A program made the translations under genes and the position numbers. From CAYJMQ01 sp964371555 (GTDB lineage Bacteria; Bdellovibrionota; JACOXK01; 2-02-FULL-40-11): a DNA stretch of 15,373 nt. Shown here in pieces: positions 14,955-15,373 of the stretch. Position 1 is the first letter of the stretch, and each line of letters starts with the position of its first letter. Location of the stretch: contig CAYJMQ010000045.1 of NCBI GenBank assembly GCA_964371555.1, positions 1-15,373 of the forward strand, in the 5' to 3' direction. The notes under the pieces are model-generated. The model ran no database searches. It worked only from the letters and a program-made list of their open reading frames with translations, and was not told where the DNA came from.

Positions 14955-14961
14955 AGATTAA

Positions 14962-15078
14962 ATGTGGCATCGCGTTACTCTTCCACACGGCTTCCCGTGC
15001 AGTACCATCACCGCAGGAGGGCTTAACGGCCGAGTTCGGAATGGGATCGGGTGTTGCCCCTCCGCTATAGACACCACA
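14962..15078 (-). rRNA. rrf: 5S ribosomal RNA
   Basis: About 117 nt on the minus strand. Helix I pairs GTGGTGTC at the 5' end with GATGCCAC at the 3' end. Internal motifs are typical of 5S: CCCATTCCGAACTCGG, then GTTAAGCCC, GATGGTACTGC, and GTGGAAGAGTA before the 3' strand. Ends are set by helix I and are good to 1-2 nt. It is placed about 80 nt after 23S, with no tRNA between. Confidence 0.96.
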
Positions 15079-15158
15079 AGTCTTTACAATTCTATACTGT
15101 GTTCGACAACTGGATTGCTCATTTCAAAATTTTCAAGCTTTCAGAAACCCTAATGAAG

Positions 15159-15373
15159 ATGATAAAGACACACGACCGATTAGTACTCGTAAGCTCAGTA
15201 GATTACTCTACTTATACATCGAGCCTATCAACCTTGTAGTCTACAAGGGGTCTTTAGGGGACCGAAGTCCCAGGGATATCTTATCTTGGGGACGGCTTCC
15301 CTATTCTTTGGTTTAAGCGGTTTTCCTTTACCTTGTTTGACACACTGCTTCGCCTCTGGCGCGTCTACGGTTA
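15159..15373 (-). rRNA. rrl: 23S ribosomal RNA, 3' end (partial, runs off the right edge)
   Basis: The minus strand carries the 3' end of 23S: CAAGATAAGATATCCCTGG, a CTAAAG segment, GTAGACTACAAGGTTGATAGGCTC, GATGTATAAG, GAGCTTACGAGTACTAATCGGTCGTG. The 3' terminus near 15159 is set by homology with the CGTGAGGCTTAACC end of other 23S genes. The part nearest the window edge (15302-15351) is unusually divergent: it lacks the near-universal GGTAGCTA and GCTGAAAGCATCTAAGC stretches, but keeps the exact spacing between conserved blocks. The rest of the gene and 16S lie outside the window. Confidence 0.92.

Noticed and set aside
15294..15373. Group I or II intron, or intervening sequence, in the 23S gene explaining the odd sequence
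   Set aside because: The spacing between conserved blocks is the same as in intact 23S genes, so there is no insertion. No intron core motif (P7-like or domain V-like) was seen.
1..15373. CRISPR arrays, transposases, phage genes, toxin-antitoxin or defence genes
   Set aside because: None seen. All coding space is taken by recognised housekeeping families plus the C45-TPR gene and the 5'-nucleotidase.

Overview
All genes in this window lie on the minus strand, so it reads from right to left. The organism looks like a Gram-negative (diderm) bacterium of moderate GC content. LpxC implies lipid A, and IspG implies the MEP isoprenoid route. The NtrY/NtrX pair, the yebC-ruvCAB cluster and the order rlmB, tRNA-Thr, tRNA-Tyr suggest a deltaproteobacterial-grade or related candidate lineage. 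That placement is inferred from gene content and order; no tree could be run.

Region by region, in the direction of transcription: (1) 15373-14917 is the end of an rRNA operon: the 3' end of 23S rRNA, a spacer of about 80 nt, 5S rRNA, and a strong intrinsic terminator. (2) 14868-11582 holds a C45-family (acyl-transferase/hydrolase) protein fused to a TPR-like tail, followed by a membrane-anchored UshA-type 5'-nucleotidase. (3) 11482-8536 is yebC-ruvC-ruvA-ruvB, with gaps of 3 nt or overlaps: a YebC-family regulator/translation factor followed by the complete Holliday-junction resolution machinery. (4) A 234-nt AT-rich spacer carries an 18-bp perfect palindrome, a possible terminator and a candidate promoter. 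(5) 8301-333 is a tightly packed seven-gene run, lpxC-ntrY-ntrX-ispG-proS-pyrF-rlmB. It mixes envelope synthesis, a two-component system, isoprenoid synthesis, tRNA charging, pyrimidine synthesis and rRNA methylation. (6) 332-19 holds a hairpin, a promoter with a consensus -10, and tRNA-Thr(UGU) and tRNA-Tyr(GUA). In many bacteria this tRNA block leads on to tuf, which would lie beyond the left edge.

Most of the window is core housekeeping, and I see no defence system, mobile element, CRISPR array or obviously new multi-gene system. The points that merit a second look are: a 23S rRNA 3' domain that has lost nearly universal motifs while keeping exact spacing; a compact ProRS in which the usual editing insertion is replaced by a Cys4 segment; a C45 hydrolase fused to TPR-like repeats; ntrYX placed directly behind lpxC; a palindrome upstream of lpxC; and a fresh 18-bp tandem duplication in ruvB. 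No stretch longer than 300 bases lacks a gene.
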